From the NCBI GenBank assembly GCA_905215965.1, contig CAJMSD010000013.1, forward strand, positions 7,179 through 71,178: a stretch of DNA of 64,000 nt, read 5' to 3'. Below are positions 34,801 to 43,331 of this stretch, piece by piece. The notes beneath the pieces are model-generated. The model made no database searches. It was not told the origin of the DNA and worked only from the letters and a program-made list of their open reading frames with translations. Origin of the DNA: an uncultured bacterium. GTDB lineage: Bacteria; Bacillota; Clostridia; Oscillospirales; Ruminococcaceae. The position numbers and the translations under genes are program-made. The stretch's first letter is position 1; every line of letters begins with the position of its first letter.

Positions 34801-34996
34801 AACTCTTGCAAACGGTAATGATGTAATCGTTTCATTTATTGCAAATAAGGCAGTAACAAATCTCACAGCAGGTTGCAATTCCTATTCATCTGCTAAGTTC
34901 TACACAGGCGGAACTGTAAACGGTGAAGCAACGATAGAAGGCGGAACACAGGCAATTTACACAAGCGGTACGCTTTCAAACGGTTCATCTCTTTGA
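31823..34996 (+). CDS. Large secreted dockerin protein with beta-helix carbohydrate-binding domains (DUF4353-like)
   Basis: This 1,057-residue protein has a signal peptide (1-33) and, unusually, a type I dockerin directly behind it (about 38-105: GDADESGDVTIDD and RGDGLSVNDAV). The rest consists of two large, related parallel beta-helix regions (about 110-490 and 490-1050). Both begin with a strand-rich 'TASGTYYVDGDMTDGQIIVDT' type unit and contain repeated 'GGxxNIxSxxDGIxS' coils, the DUF4353 carbohydrate-binding pattern. Gly-rich hinges (GGSTGGWGGPGMG, GGMGGMGGSE) occur near 745 and 970. Such proteins often accompany CotH kinases, but none is here. A cell-wall or glycan adhesin anchored through the dockerin is the likeliest role. 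Confidence 0.88.
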   Translation: MKTSIRKIFAGISSACVLASALPISPLFQTSAASSVFTAGDADESGDVTIDDVVKILCHVADSANNTISEQGHDNADVYQRGDGLSVNDAVSVQKYLALIIDSLPESYTEPISEPSYIHLKTSYITTEGDNLVVNDKTVTITASGTYYVDGDMTDGQIIVDTPAEDINDVEIILTDVSMTSSTAPCIYSTAASGADKTKITVNGVNTLTDTSAAAYTESGVIYANNKLTITKNSTGTLNINSSMNAGINSEKKINLNGGIINVNTADLTTDAVLAGDADAIKSDKDIEIEGSVINIDSSADGIKSDAGVYIMSGDVGVKAGNDAVQAATEISVSGGNVAACGDRGFRLDVNGLLNITGGTVIATATDYQVNGNEVIDMSGSTQTMMLLDMEAEWKKSNALTIGDKTYEPLKKYNYVLISDSSLASNGNYNVYIAGQQACHSTDADGNFANSGIATQYYAVKVKDGGEVVVGDNVVKTIAFSDSSVSLLNASGVTVDVNSAENVSVTDNTYVTIEKAGDYEVSGSCANGQVKVSTDDTLEAAAYVTLSLNGLTLSNSNVAPIYVENVGDECAISAKNGTVSTISDGTSHTDTYVNSDNETITINSAIFARDDLKLKGNGTLIVNGNTEDGIVCKNDLKIWNGTINVTAVDDGIRGNSSVRIGDPADVDFSALNVTVKTTASGDGIKSNSTETGKGYVTISGGTVNIDSYADGIQAEQEFTMDGGDLTIHTYQGSEYTGSGSSGGSTGGWGGPGMGDGNSNKVDISAKGIKAVGLYDAAGTTYQSGGNLNINGGTINIDSSDDCLHSAGNLNLFGGNLTLASADDGCHSDSTLTIGNGSADTFDDIKIYISKCYEGIEGMNITQNSGSVIVNSTDDGYNAAGGADGSGNTSVGPWGQGGMGGSSGNYSLNLNGGLALVNATDGDHDGFDSNGSLTISGGYAISNGNEPFDSDGNKSYTGGVYVINKGSGGMGGMGGSELPSTVTASASISAGTRITLANGNDVIVSFIANKAVTNLTAGCNSYSSAKFYTGGTVNGEATIEGGTQAIYTSGTLSNGSSL

Positions 34997-35030
34997 TCGT
35001 CCTCAAAAGAACTAAGTTTTCCTAAATAAT

Positions 35031-35071
35031 AAAGAAAAGCTTCTCGGAGTATTTCTGAGAAGCTTTTCTTT
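35031..35071. terminator. Strong bidirectional terminator
   Basis: AAAGAAAAGCTTCTC (35031-35045) and GAGAAGCTTTTCTTT (35057-35071) form a perfect 15-bp stem, with A and T tracts on both sides. It separates the dockerin gene from the V-ATPase operon. Confidence 0.88.
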
Positions 35072-35081
35072 GCAATAAAAT

Positions 35082-35117
35082 ACAGCCGATAATTGCAGAA
35101 TTTAAAGTACCGGCTGT
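35082..35117 (-). terminator. Terminator of the V-ATPase operon
   Basis: ACAGCCG and CGGCTGT enclose a 22-nt loop just beyond the D-subunit stop and are followed by TATTTTATTG. It is weaker than the adjacent stem at 35031-35071, with which it probably acts. Confidence 0.55.
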
Positions 35118-35126
35118 GCATTATTT

Positions 35127-35777
35127 TTATGAATAATTATGTGATCTTTTAAGAACCATGTCCTTGACTTTAAGCAGACTTGTTGTGGTGCTCCGTTCAT
35201 TTTCGGACAGCTTCATCGTAATAAATTTGATAGTGTCTTCGTAATCGGGAATCATGATATGTTCGAGCGCATTTACGCGGCGTCTGGTCTTTTCAATTTC
35301 ATCAGCCATAAGCTGACAAGATTTTTCAATTTCCGCAAGTCTTATCATCTTAGGAAAAATATCTGCAAGCGAAGCGACGGCATCGTCAAGATCGGAAGAT
35401 GTAAAAGCTGTTCCGTATGAGTAAATATCGCTCGCATTATCGGTTTTAAACTTTGTATCAAAAACGGGAATTTTTACGCTCATTACATTTTTTTCGGATA
35501 TATCCAGCTCCAATTCCTGTTTTGGTATCATAAGCGCAGTTTCAAGCTGCTGGGACTGCATGACAGAACCAGCGACAGCCATATGAGCGTTGGCTTGGTG
35601 TATTGCTTCCTCAACCTCGCTGCGAAGCTGACGATTTTCGCGTACCAGATCCATGAACTGACGCATAAGCTCGTCGCGCTTATCTTTTAAAAGCTTGTGA
35701 CCGCGTCGGGCAGAAGCAAGCTTTGCCTTAAGTTTACTCAGCTCCATACGAGTAGGATTGACATTCAGTCTTGCCAA
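35127..35777 (-). CDS. ntpD: V-type ATPase subunit D
   Basis: This 216-residue central-shaft subunit starts with 'NVNPTRMELSKLKAKLASARRGHKLLKDKRDEL' (short blocks), the conserved N-terminal coiled coil, and ends with the matching C-terminal helix ('EKTRRRVNALEHIMIPDYEDTIKFI'). It transmits rotation from the A3B3 head to the c-ring. The start codon is TTG at 35777, after GAGGGGTGAT. It is the last gene of the operon, 13 bp behind subunit B. Confidence 0.95.
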   Translation of the reverse strand: MARLNVNPTRMELSKLKAKLASARRGHKLLKDKRDELMRQFMDLVRENRQLRSEVEEAIHQANAHMAVAGSVMQSQQLETALMIPKQELELDISEKNVMSVKIPVFDTKFKTDNASDIYSYGTAFTSSDLDDAVASLADIFPKMIRLAEIEKSCQLMADEIEKTRRRVNALEHIMIPDYEDTIKFITMKLSENERSTTTSLLKVKDMVLKRSHNYS

Positions 35778-35790
35778 ATAAAATCACCCC

Positions 35791-37167
35791 TCAGTCAAGA
35801 TCAACATAGTATTTGTTGAGATATTCCTCTCTGATACGGCGCAATTCGCTTCTTGGAAGAATTTTCAGAAGCTGCCAGCCGACCGAGAGAGTTTCTTCGA
35901 TACTGCGGTTATTTTCAAAGCCCTGAGATACGTATTTTTTCTCGAATTCGTCAGCGAACTCCGCGTAAAGCTTATCAATTGGAGTAAGCGCGGCTTCACC
36001 CAGAACGACCATAAGCTCTTTAGCGTCTTTTCCGCGGGCATAAGCTGAAAACAGCTGATTCATTGTATCGGAGTGGTCGGCGCGTGTTTTGCCATCGCCG
36101 ATACCCTTATCTTTAAGTCTTGAAAGTGACGGCAAAACGTCTATCGGAGGATTGATTCCTTTTCTGAAAAGCTCACGTGAAAGAATTATCTGTCCCTCTG
36201 TAATGTATCCTGTAAGGTCGGGAATAGGATGTGTTTTATCGTCCTCTGGCATAGTTAGAATCGGAATCATAGTAATACTTCCGTCCTTGCCCTCCTGACG
36301 TCCTGCACGTTCATAGATCGTAGCAAGATCCGTGTACATATATCCGGGATATCCTCGTCTGCCGGGAACCTCTTTACGTGCCGCTGAAACCTCACGCAGC
36401 GCGTCGGCATAGTTAGTAATGTCGGTCAGGATTACAAGAACGTGCATATTTTTTTCAAATGCGAGATATTCGGCGGCAGTAAGCGCCATTTTCGGCGTAG
36501 AAAGACGTTCAATAGCCGAATCGTTAGCAAGGTTGATAAAAAGTACGGTTCTGTCTAAAGCTCCTGTACTTCTGAAGCTGTTGATAAAATATTCGGATTC
36601 TTCAAAAGTAATACCCATTGCGGCGAATACGACAGCAAACTGCTCGTTTTTGCCGAGAACCTTTGCCTGACGCGCGATCTGAGCGGCAAGCTGAGCGTGA
36701 GGCAGACCGCTTGCAGAAAATATAGGGAGCTTCTGTCCTCTTACAAGGGTATTCAGACCGTCAATGGCGGAGATACCAGTTTGTATAAATTCCTGCGGAT
36801 ATTTTCTTGCAACAGGATTCATTGGCAGACCGTTTACATCCATACGCATATCCGGTATAATTTCAGGACCGTCATCGATAGGACGGCCGAGACCGTCAAA
36901 AACTCTGCCAAGCATATCCTCGGAAACTCCAAGCTCCATCTGACGTCCGGAAAAAACTACACTGCTGTCCTGAAGATTAATGCCTGCGGCATTTTCAAAA
37001 AGCTGAACAAGAGCGTTTGTGCCGTCGATCTCAAGTACGCGGCAGCGGCGCTTTTCACCGTTGGAAAGGCGAATTTCGGCAAGCTCGTTATATTTTACGT
37101 TTTCAACGTCTCTGACAAGAAGCAGTGGACCTGCCGCTTCTTCAATAGTTCTGTATTCTCGTGGCAT
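35791..37167 (-). CDS. ntpB: V-type ATPase subunit B
   Basis: This 458-residue non-catalytic nucleotide-site subunit has the beta-barrel N-terminus and 'PVARKYPQEFIQTGISAIDGLNTLVRGQK' plus 'IFSASGLPHAQLAAQIARQA'. The degenerate P-loop (SGLPHAQ) lacks the Walker lysine, which is normal for B subunits, and 'YPGYMYTDLATIYERAGR' follows. Its ATG overlaps the A-subunit stop in a TAATG arrangement, giving near 1:1 translation. Confidence 0.97.
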   Translation of the reverse strand: MPREYRTIEEAAGPLLLVRDVENVKYNELAEIRLSNGEKRRCRVLEIDGTNALVQLFENAAGINLQDSSVVFSGRQMELGVSEDMLGRVFDGLGRPIDDGPEIIPDMRMDVNGLPMNPVARKYPQEFIQTGISAIDGLNTLVRGQKLPIFSASGLPHAQLAAQIARQAKVLGKNEQFAVVFAAMGITFEESEYFINSFRSTGALDRTVLFINLANDSAIERLSTPKMALTAAEYLAFEKNMHVLVILTDITNYADALREVSAARKEVPGRRGYPGYMYTDLATIYERAGRQEGKDGSITMIPILTMPEDDKTHPIPDLTGYITEGQIILSRELFRKGINPPIDVLPSLSRLKDKGIGDGKTRADHSDTMNQLFSAYARGKDAKELMVVLGEAALTPIDKLYAEFADEFEKKYVSQGFENNRSIEETLSVGWQLLKILPRSELRRIREEYLNKYYVDLD

Positions 37168-38936
37168 TACTTTTCCTCCTTATTCAGTATGTCGTTGATC
37201 TCAGCGGAAATTTCAGTGCAGATATCAGCAAAGTCTTTATCTGTTTCGTCTTCGGGAACATACTTGAATCGTCCGATTTTTTCTCTTACGGGAAGCTCGG
37301 TCAGCGCTTCGATGTCCGCACCACTTTTGACGGCGTCAAAAGCTTCGTCGTTAAAACCAAGGATCAGCTTGATCATATAAAGCTGTTTTTTAAGGCTTGT
37401 ATATGTGTCGATCTCATGGAATGCAAGCTGATGCAGAAAATCCTCGCGGATAGAGCGAGCAGTCTCCATTTTAAGGCGATCTCCTGCCGAAAGCGCGTCC
37501 ATACCGATCAGCTTGACTATTTCTTTAAGTTCTGCCTCGTCATTAAGGATAGACATTAATCTGCCTCTGAGCTCCATCCAGTCCGAGGAAACATTGTTGT
37601 TATACCAGTCCGCAAGAGAATCCGCATAAAGCGAATAGCTTGTAAGCCAGTTTATGGCAGGGAAGTGACGTTGATAAGCAAGGTTGGAATCGAGACCCCA
37701 GAAAACCTTGACAATACGCAAAGTTGCCTGAGAAACAGGTTCAGAGATATCGCCTCCGGGAGGTGATACTGCGCCTATGACCGAAAGTGTACCCTCTCTG
37801 CCCTCTGTTCCGGTGGAAATGACTCTGCCTGCACGTTCATAGAACTGTGCAAGACGGCTTCCGAGGTATGCTGGATAGCCCTCGTCACCGGGCATTTCTT
37901 CAAGACGTCCGGACATTTCACGCAGAGCCTCTGCCCATCGGGAGGTCGAATCAGCCATCAATGCAACTGAATATCCCATATCCCTGAAATACTCTGCAAT
38001 TGTGATACCCGTATATACAGATGCTTCACGTGCCGCAACAGGCATATCCGAAGTATTTGCGATAAGAACAGTACGTTCCATAAGCGATTTCTGAGTGTGC
38101 GGATCAATAAGCTCGGGAAATTCGTTAAGAACGTCGGTCATTTCGTTTCCGCGCTCGCCGCAGCCTATATAAACGATGATATCAGCTTCTGCCCATTTTG
38201 CGAGCTGATGCTGAGTTACGGTCTTTCCACTTCCGAACGGACCTGGAATAGCTGCAACGCCTCCCTTGGCTATAGGGAAAAGACAGTCAACAACACGCTG
38301 TCCCGTAATAAGCGGCATATTCGGAGAGAGCTTCTTTGAATAAGGTCTGCCGCGTCTTACAGGCCATTTCTGCATAAGAGAAAGTTCACGGTCGCCGTTT
38401 TCCGTTTCAAGAATGCACACGGTATCGGTCACATGAAATTCTCCTGATCTTATTTCTTTGACCGTGCCGTTTATGCCGTTTGGAACCATGATCTTATGAA
38501 GAACTATATCTGTTTCGGGAACAGTTCCGATAACATCTCCGCCTTTAAGAACATCGCCTTTTTTGACGGAAGGAGTAAACTTCCACATCAATTCACGTTT
38601 GAGGGACGGCACTTCGATACCTCTTTTAAGATTATTGCCTGAAACACGGCGAATATCATCAAGCGGACGCTGGATACCGTCATAAATACTGCCGATAAGT
38701 CCCGGACCGAGTTCAACGCTCATAGGTTCGCCGACGGATTCAACAGTCTCACCGGTACCGAGTCCGGAAGTTTCCTCGTAAACCTGTACAGACGCACGAT
38801 CGCCGTGCATTTCTATAATTTCGCCGATAAGACGCTGTTTGCTTACGCGCACAACATCGAACATATTAGCGTCACGCATACCTTCGGCGATAACCAGCGG
38901 ACCTGAAATTTTAACAATAGTACCAATACTGCTCAT
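37167..38936 (-). CDS. ntpA: V-type ATPase catalytic subunit A
   Basis: This 589-residue subunit carries the ATP-hydrolysing P-loop 'GPFGSGKTVTQHQLAKWA' (about residues 230-247), the A-type bulge domain, and 'MADSTSRWAEALREMSGRLEEMPGDEGYPAYLGSRL' (short blocks). It couples ATP turnover to ion pumping, or ion inflow to ATP synthesis. The SGKT lysine and the 'GERGNEM' catalytic glutamate are present. Confidence 0.97.
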   Translation of the reverse strand: MSSIGTIVKISGPLVIAEGMRDANMFDVVRVSKQRLIGEIIEMHGDRASVQVYEETSGLGTGETVESVGEPMSVELGPGLIGSIYDGIQRPLDDIRRVSGNNLKRGIEVPSLKRELMWKFTPSVKKGDVLKGGDVIGTVPETDIVLHKIMVPNGINGTVKEIRSGEFHVTDTVCILETENGDRELSLMQKWPVRRGRPYSKKLSPNMPLITGQRVVDCLFPIAKGGVAAIPGPFGSGKTVTQHQLAKWAEADIIVYIGCGERGNEMTDVLNEFPELIDPHTQKSLMERTVLIANTSDMPVAAREASVYTGITIAEYFRDMGYSVALMADSTSRWAEALREMSGRLEEMPGDEGYPAYLGSRLAQFYERAGRVISTGTEGREGTLSVIGAVSPPGGDISEPVSQATLRIVKVFWGLDSNLAYQRHFPAINWLTSYSLYADSLADWYNNNVSSDWMELRGRLMSILNDEAELKEIVKLIGMDALSAGDRLKMETARSIREDFLHQLAFHEIDTYTSLKKQLYMIKLILGFNDEAFDAVKSGADIEALTELPVREKIGRFKYVPEDETDKDFADICTEISAEINDILNKEEK

Positions 38937-38948
38937 TATGATAATACC

Positions 38949-39266
38949 TCATTCCTGATTTAAAATATCTGAGCCGACTGCTTTTTCGACAGACTCGTGA
39001 AGATAGCGCATACCGTCGCCCGTATTGCCCGTAATTCCGGGGATAAGGATAATAGCAGGAAGCTTTTCGTTTCTGTATTTATTTATAGTATCACGTACAT
39101 CTGACGCAGCAGCCTCAGTGATATAAATGACTGCAAAATTATTTCTGGCAAGCCTGTCTATAAGCTTAGCGGTATTTTCGGGATTATCGGCTGTAAAAAC
39201 GGCAAGTCCGAGAGCCGCAAAGCCGGATACGCTTGCCCTGTCTCCTATAACGGCTGCTTTATACAT
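38949..39266 (-). CDS. ntpG: V-type ATPase subunit F
   Basis: The subunit is 105 residues from ATG 39266, which overlaps the C-subunit stop by 8 bp; the extra frame to 39326 is internal to that gene. 'YKAAVIGDRASVSGFAALGLAVF' followed by 'NFAVIYITEAAASDV' is the Rossmann-like F-subunit fold. It sits on the central stalk with D. In Enterococcus nomenclature this gene is ntpG. Confidence 0.92.
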   Translation of the reverse strand: MYKAAVIGDRASVSGFAALGLAVFTADNPENTAKLIDRLARNNFAVIYITEAAASDVRDTINKYRNEKLPAIILIPGITGNTGDGMRYLHESVEKAVGSDILNQE

Positions 39267-40227
39267 ACAGCATACGCATCCTTTCCGTGATAATATCGTT
39301 TGAAACTCCGCATTTTTTGCAGACAAGGATTATTCTAACATTTTTTAGTTCGGCTTCCTTAGCTATGAAATAAGCCGCAAGAGGTTCGACTCCGAAAGCT
39401 TGCATACGTGCGTCGCCGGCAAGATTCATGACAAGATCGTCGCAGTATTTTTCAAATGCTGCCGTAGATTCTCTCAGCATTTCGGAAGCTTCGCTGTACT
39501 GGGTAGTTTCAAGCCAGCTGACAAAGCTTTCAGTTCCTCTTAGGGCCGCCGATATAAGCTGCTCTTTGTCAAGCTCTCCGCCGCATACGGCAGTTTCGAG
39601 AAATTGACGTGATTTTGCCATTTTACTGCATCTGTATGCAGTCTTGATATCGGCGCAGTCGGTTATTACTGCTGAATATTTCAAAAGGAAATCTCCGCCG
39701 TATTTTGCCGAATCATTTTGCATGGCTTTAAGAGCGGCAGCGTCAATTACGGCATCTGAGATCTGTCCGTCCATAGTACGCGTGAGAATATCATACGCTT
39801 CGGCGGCTGCCGAGCTCATATAATCGGGCAGTCTGTCATAATTCTTTTTGGAAATTATCTCGGGAAGCGACTCGAGATCTAAATTTGTCGGTCTGACAAA
39901 GCATCTCCGCGGTTCTGTGTTTGTAACAAAAGATTTTATAGCTGCTTTCAGATTATGAAAATCATTTCTGTAAAGAAGAACGGCGAGAGACTTGCTTCCC
40001 GTTGCAAATTCCATAATATAGTTCCAAACGTCGTCAAGTTCGCTTTCAAGAGAGCTCAGAAGATCGTCCGAATCGCCCTGCACATTTTTTCCTGCTGAAA
40101 TAAGTATTCCCGCAATTTCCGAAACGTTTCGAGCCGCTATCATTCGGTCTATGTCGCTTTTAGAGAGCAGAGTACCCTCGAGCGCTCTTACGGCAGCTAC
40201 CGCGCTTGCAAATTCTGTAGTGCTCAT
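39259..40227 (-). CDS. ntpC: V-type ATPase subunit C (d)
   Basis: This 322-residue, all-helical, cone-shaped adapter between shaft and membrane ring has internal repeats with 'VRALEGTLLSKSDIDRMIAA' and 'NVRIILVCKKCGVSNDIITERMRMLYV' at the end. It is preceded by GAGGTGAATT. It lies 8 bp after subunit E and overlaps F. Confidence 0.93.
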   Translation of the reverse strand: MSTTEFASAVAAVRALEGTLLSKSDIDRMIAARNVSEIAGILISAGKNVQGDSDDLLSSLESELDDVWNYIMEFATGSKSLAVLLYRNDFHNLKAAIKSFVTNTEPRRCFVRPTNLDLESLPEIISKKNYDRLPDYMSSAAAEAYDILTRTMDGQISDAVIDAAALKAMQNDSAKYGGDFLLKYSAVITDCADIKTAYRCSKMAKSRQFLETAVCGGELDKEQLISAALRGTESFVSWLETTQYSEASEMLRESTAAFEKYCDDLVMNLAGDARMQAFGVEPLAAYFIAKEAELKNVRIILVCKKCGVSNDIITERMRMLYV

Positions 40228-40235
40228 AATTCACC

Positions 40236-40829
40236 TCATCGGAACAGTATTGAAGCTGCAAGATCCCTTACTGCTTCTCTTTCGGCTTCAATTATAGCGT
40301 TAAAACTGCAATTTTCCGAAATGTCGCCGTAGCTTAAAATAAATCCGTCGGCTATATTGACGGGCTCCCGCGAGATCTCAACACTCGATTCAAACGGCTG
40401 AGCCAGAATTTGCAGCGTTTTCTCAAAGTCGTCAGGCATACGTTCAAGATCATAACTGCAGAAGCTGAATATGCCTTTTCCTTTTCTGAGACGCTTAGCC
40501 GCAAGCTTAACGATCAGTCCAAAATACTCGTCGTCGGGAAGCTCATGAAGCTTTAACTCGGTTTCCTTTATTACTGAATCTATGCATTCGACCTTACAGG
40601 CAAGTATTTTTCTTTTTGCCGAGGTTTGCGCACCGGAGCAGCCGCTTGCATATTCGCGTTCAATATCCGAGCGGTATTTGCTCATAAAGCTGTTATATGT
40701 CTGCTCGGCTTTCAAATCTCCGTCAGAGCGTATTTTTTCGGCTTCTTTTTTTGAGGCAGTAATAATTTCCTCAGCATTGAGCTTGCCTTGATTTTCAATT
40801 TCGGTAAGAATCGAGTTGATACCGGACAT
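40236..40829 (-). CDS. ntpE: V-type ATPase subunit E
   Basis: This peripheral-stalk subunit is about 197 residues from ATG 40829 (AGGAGG, 7 nt; the ATG at 40835 is too close). It has a long N-terminal coiled coil (about 5-95, Lys/Glu-rich) and a globular C-terminal domain. With the G/H subunit it forms the stator. Confidence 0.88.
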   Translation of the reverse strand: MSGINSILTEIENQGKLNAEEIITASKKEAEKIRSDGDLKAEQTYNSFMSKYRSDIEREYASGCSGAQTSAKRKILACKVECIDSVIKETELKLHELPDDEYFGLIVKLAAKRLRKGKGIFSFCSYDLERMPDDFEKTLQILAQPFESSVEISREPVNIADGFILSYGDISENCSFNAIIEAEREAVRDLAASILFR

Positions 40830-40862
40830 ATTCATACCTCCTTAGATTGATCGGCTGTATTA

Positions 40863-41339
40863 TCAGACAGCAATGTTGTAGATGAGAAGAATTGAAACAA
40901 GGAGCGCAAGGATAGCGTATGTTTCTACCATGGCAGCCATGATAACGCCCTTGCTGCTCTGATCCGGTTTTTTGGCAACAATGCCTACTCCGGCTGCTGC
41001 GGCTCTTCCCTGAGCAATGCCCGAGAACAAACCAACTATAGCGATCGGAAGGCAGGCTGCAAGGAACATAAGCCCCTGATTAAGGGTGAGATCGGCAGGA
41101 GTACCTCCGATAATTCCTATACGGCTGAGAAGCAGAATTGCTGTAAGAAGTCCGTAAAGACCCTGAGTACCCGGAAGCAGCTGAAGGATAAGTACCTTGC
41201 TGAATTTTGAAGGATCAACCGAAACTACTCCGGCTGCCGCTTCACCTACAAGACCTACGCCCTTAGCCGAACCGATACCTGCAAAAAGCGCTGCACAAGC
41301 AGCTCCGATAACTGCGAATGAAAGACCTAAACTACTCAT
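40863..41339 (-). CDS. ntpK: V-type ATPase proteolipid subunit K (c), Na+-type site
   Basis: The proteolipid is 158 residues from ATG 41339 (AAGGAGG), overlapping the I-subunit stop by 8 bp. Four membrane helices form two fused hairpins. The ion-binding Glu139 is in helix 4 ('MVETYAIL'), while hairpin 1 lacks a glutamate but has Leu55, Thr58 and Gln59 ('LLPGTQGLYG'), and helix 3 has Gln110 ('SGIAQGRAAAAG'). This matches the Na+ ligands of Enterococcus hirae NtpK (Leu61, Thr64, Gln65, Gln110, Glu139), so the enzyme most likely moves Na+ rather than H+. Confidence 0.93.
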   Translation of the reverse strand: MSSLGLSFAVIGAACAALFAGIGSAKGVGLVGEAAAGVVSVDPSKFSKVLILQLLPGTQGLYGLLTAILLLSRIGIIGGTPADLTLNQGLMFLAACLPIAIVGLFSGIAQGRAAAAGVGIVAKKPDQSSKGVIMAAMVETYAILALLVSILLIYNIAV

Positions 41340-43302
41340 TGATAGATTCCTCCTTGAATTTAATATAATTTGTTTTAACGGTAAATGGATTGAACGGTCT
41401 GCCGCCGCCCTCGTAGAACTTGGAAAAAAGTTCCACAAACTGAAGTCTGTCGGTGTGAACATAAGCGCCGAGAAGATTTATGGCTAAATTAGCAGTGTGA
41501 CCGACTATGAATACTACAACCAGAAGAACAGCTTTAACAATTAAGTTCTCCGGCATAGTTCCTATGAGATTTATAACACCCGCGATGCTGCCTGTCGCAA
41601 GACCGAGAGCCAGCAAACGTGAATAAGAAAGTATATCGCTGAGATATCCCGTAGCTGTATTATACAAAGTATAAAGTCCGCCGAAAAACTTGCCGAAAAC
41701 GGATTTTGAGCTTCTGCCGGCTGTAAGCACAAGCAGAACAACTCCTGCAACAGCCATGTAAAGTCCGACTGTTTTCAGAATTTCGGGTACACCTGTCAGT
41801 ATATTTGCCGCAAGGGGAGATATTCCAAGCACAATAAGATATATAGGAACGGTATCAAGAAAAGCGTCGAGCTTTTTGCCCTCGTCCCAGCGCATTTTAA
41901 ATGAAACGCCGATTCCGAGGAACAGATGAACAATACCAAGTGCAAAAGAATACAGAAGAAGCTTTATCGGGTCGTCAAGCGGCTCAAACCAAAGAGCGAG
42001 ACTTCCGATCTCTTTTCCGAAAAATTCTCTGCCCACGACCTGAACTATATCTCCGAACCAGCTTCCGAAAAGAGCTCCGAATATAATGGTTGAAATGCCG
42101 CAGTTTCTGAACATTATGAGAGTTTTTCTCATTTTAGCTTCGAGCTTCATTTTATTAAGTGCGATTACCGTGCCTATTACCATGACGATACCGTAACCTG
42201 CGTCGGATAACATCATTCCAAAGAAAAGGTAATAGAAGAACGACATGACAGGCGTGGGATCTACGTCCTTTTTGCCGGGCATGGAATACATCTCCGTGAT
42301 TCCTTCAACAGGCGAAGAAAAGCTGCTGTTTTCAAGCAGAACAGGAACATCTTCATCTTCGTCCGGCTGATAGAAGCTGATCGAAGCCGAAAACTTAGAA
42401 GTTATTTCCTTTCCAAGTGATTCCGTATATTTTTCAGGGATAAATCCCGTCAGGATAAATGTATTTTTTGTGAATCCGAGAGATTCCAAAGCCTCATATT
42501 TATCTTTTCGCATTTGTAAATAATCGATTGCGAATTCAAGCGCACGCCGTTTATCGGCAAGCTTTACAATTGCGTCGCGGCATTCGGAAACTTTTTTTCT
42601 TAACTTTTCAGCTTGCGCATCATAGTTAGAACAAAGTTCACGCGGAGTTTTGTTATCGGGTTCGGAAAAACTAATAAATCCGTTTTCTCTCAGCAGCGAT
42701 TCGGTTTCGTCCGAATTTGCTTTGCTCGATAACACGAAAAGATTAGTTCGCTCTTTGGACGACGATATAATTTCGCAAAAGCAATCGGGGAATAGCTCGC
42801 TTAACTGTTCCACCGTAAGTTTTCCCTGCATACTGCCGATAAAGCTGCTCGTTGACGCGGTTTCGCGGAAATTCATAGGAATATCCAGATCCAGCCACGT
42901 ACTTAGAGAATCCTTTTTGACCTGAAGCTGAGCTATGGAAGCTTCACATTCGCTGATTATACGGCTGTTCTTGATAATTTCGTATGCAGCCTGCATTACC
43001 TTTTCAAGCTGTAAAGCTCCTTTTCCGAATTGCTTGACCTCAACCTCTCTTCTGGCGGTAAAACCCGAAAGGAGAGATTTTTTCTCCGGAGCTTCGGTAT
43101 TGATGATCTCCAGAGCCTGAACTGCTGTATTGCGGAACTTTTCAAATTCTGCGATCGCAGAAGCAGTATTTGTCTGCTCAAGTTCATCGTCGCAGCAATC
43201 GCAAATTTCAACCACACCGCGCCGCTGAAGCAGCTCGATTATTTTTTTGCTGTCGGTAAGCAATGCGATAAGCTCAATTTTTTTCATTTTCATCTTAGCC
43301 AT
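41332..43302 (-). CDS. ntpI: V-type ATPase subunit I (a)
   Basis: This 656-residue subunit has a cytoplasmic N-terminal half (1-335) with coiled coils and a C-terminal membrane half with about seven to eight helices. The helix carrying 'YLSDILSYSRLLALGLATGSIAGVIN' (short blocks) includes the essential buried arginine of the ion path, and 'FFYYLFFGMMLSDAGYG' is another family signature. It forms the stator half-channel against the K ring. Confidence 0.95.
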   Translation of the reverse strand: MAKMKMKKIELIALLTDSKKIIELLQRRGVVEICDCCDDELEQTNTASAIAEFEKFRNTAVQALEIINTEAPEKKSLLSGFTARREVEVKQFGKGALQLEKVMQAAYEIIKNSRIISECEASIAQLQVKKDSLSTWLDLDIPMNFRETASTSSFIGSMQGKLTVEQLSELFPDCFCEIISSSKERTNLFVLSSKANSDETESLLRENGFISFSEPDNKTPRELCSNYDAQAEKLRKKVSECRDAIVKLADKRRALEFAIDYLQMRKDKYEALESLGFTKNTFILTGFIPEKYTESLGKEITSKFSASISFYQPDEDEDVPVLLENSSFSSPVEGITEMYSMPGKKDVDPTPVMSFFYYLFFGMMLSDAGYGIVMVIGTVIALNKMKLEAKMRKTLIMFRNCGISTIIFGALFGSWFGDIVQVVGREFFGKEIGSLALWFEPLDDPIKLLLYSFALGIVHLFLGIGVSFKMRWDEGKKLDAFLDTVPIYLIVLGISPLAANILTGVPEILKTVGLYMAVAGVVLLVLTAGRSSKSVFGKFFGGLYTLYNTATGYLSDILSYSRLLALGLATGSIAGVINLIGTMPENLIVKAVLLVVVFIVGHTANLAINLLGAYVHTDRLQFVELFSKFYEGGGRPFNPFTVKTNYIKFKEESINE

Positions 43303-43331
43303 AATTGATCACCTTCTTTCATTAAGAGAAA

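Noticed and set aside
31823..34996. CRISPR-like or tandem DNA repeats
   Set aside because: Recurrence is at protein level (beta-helix coils) with varying codons; no identical repeats with regular spacers exist. No CRISPR array was seen anywhere in the window.
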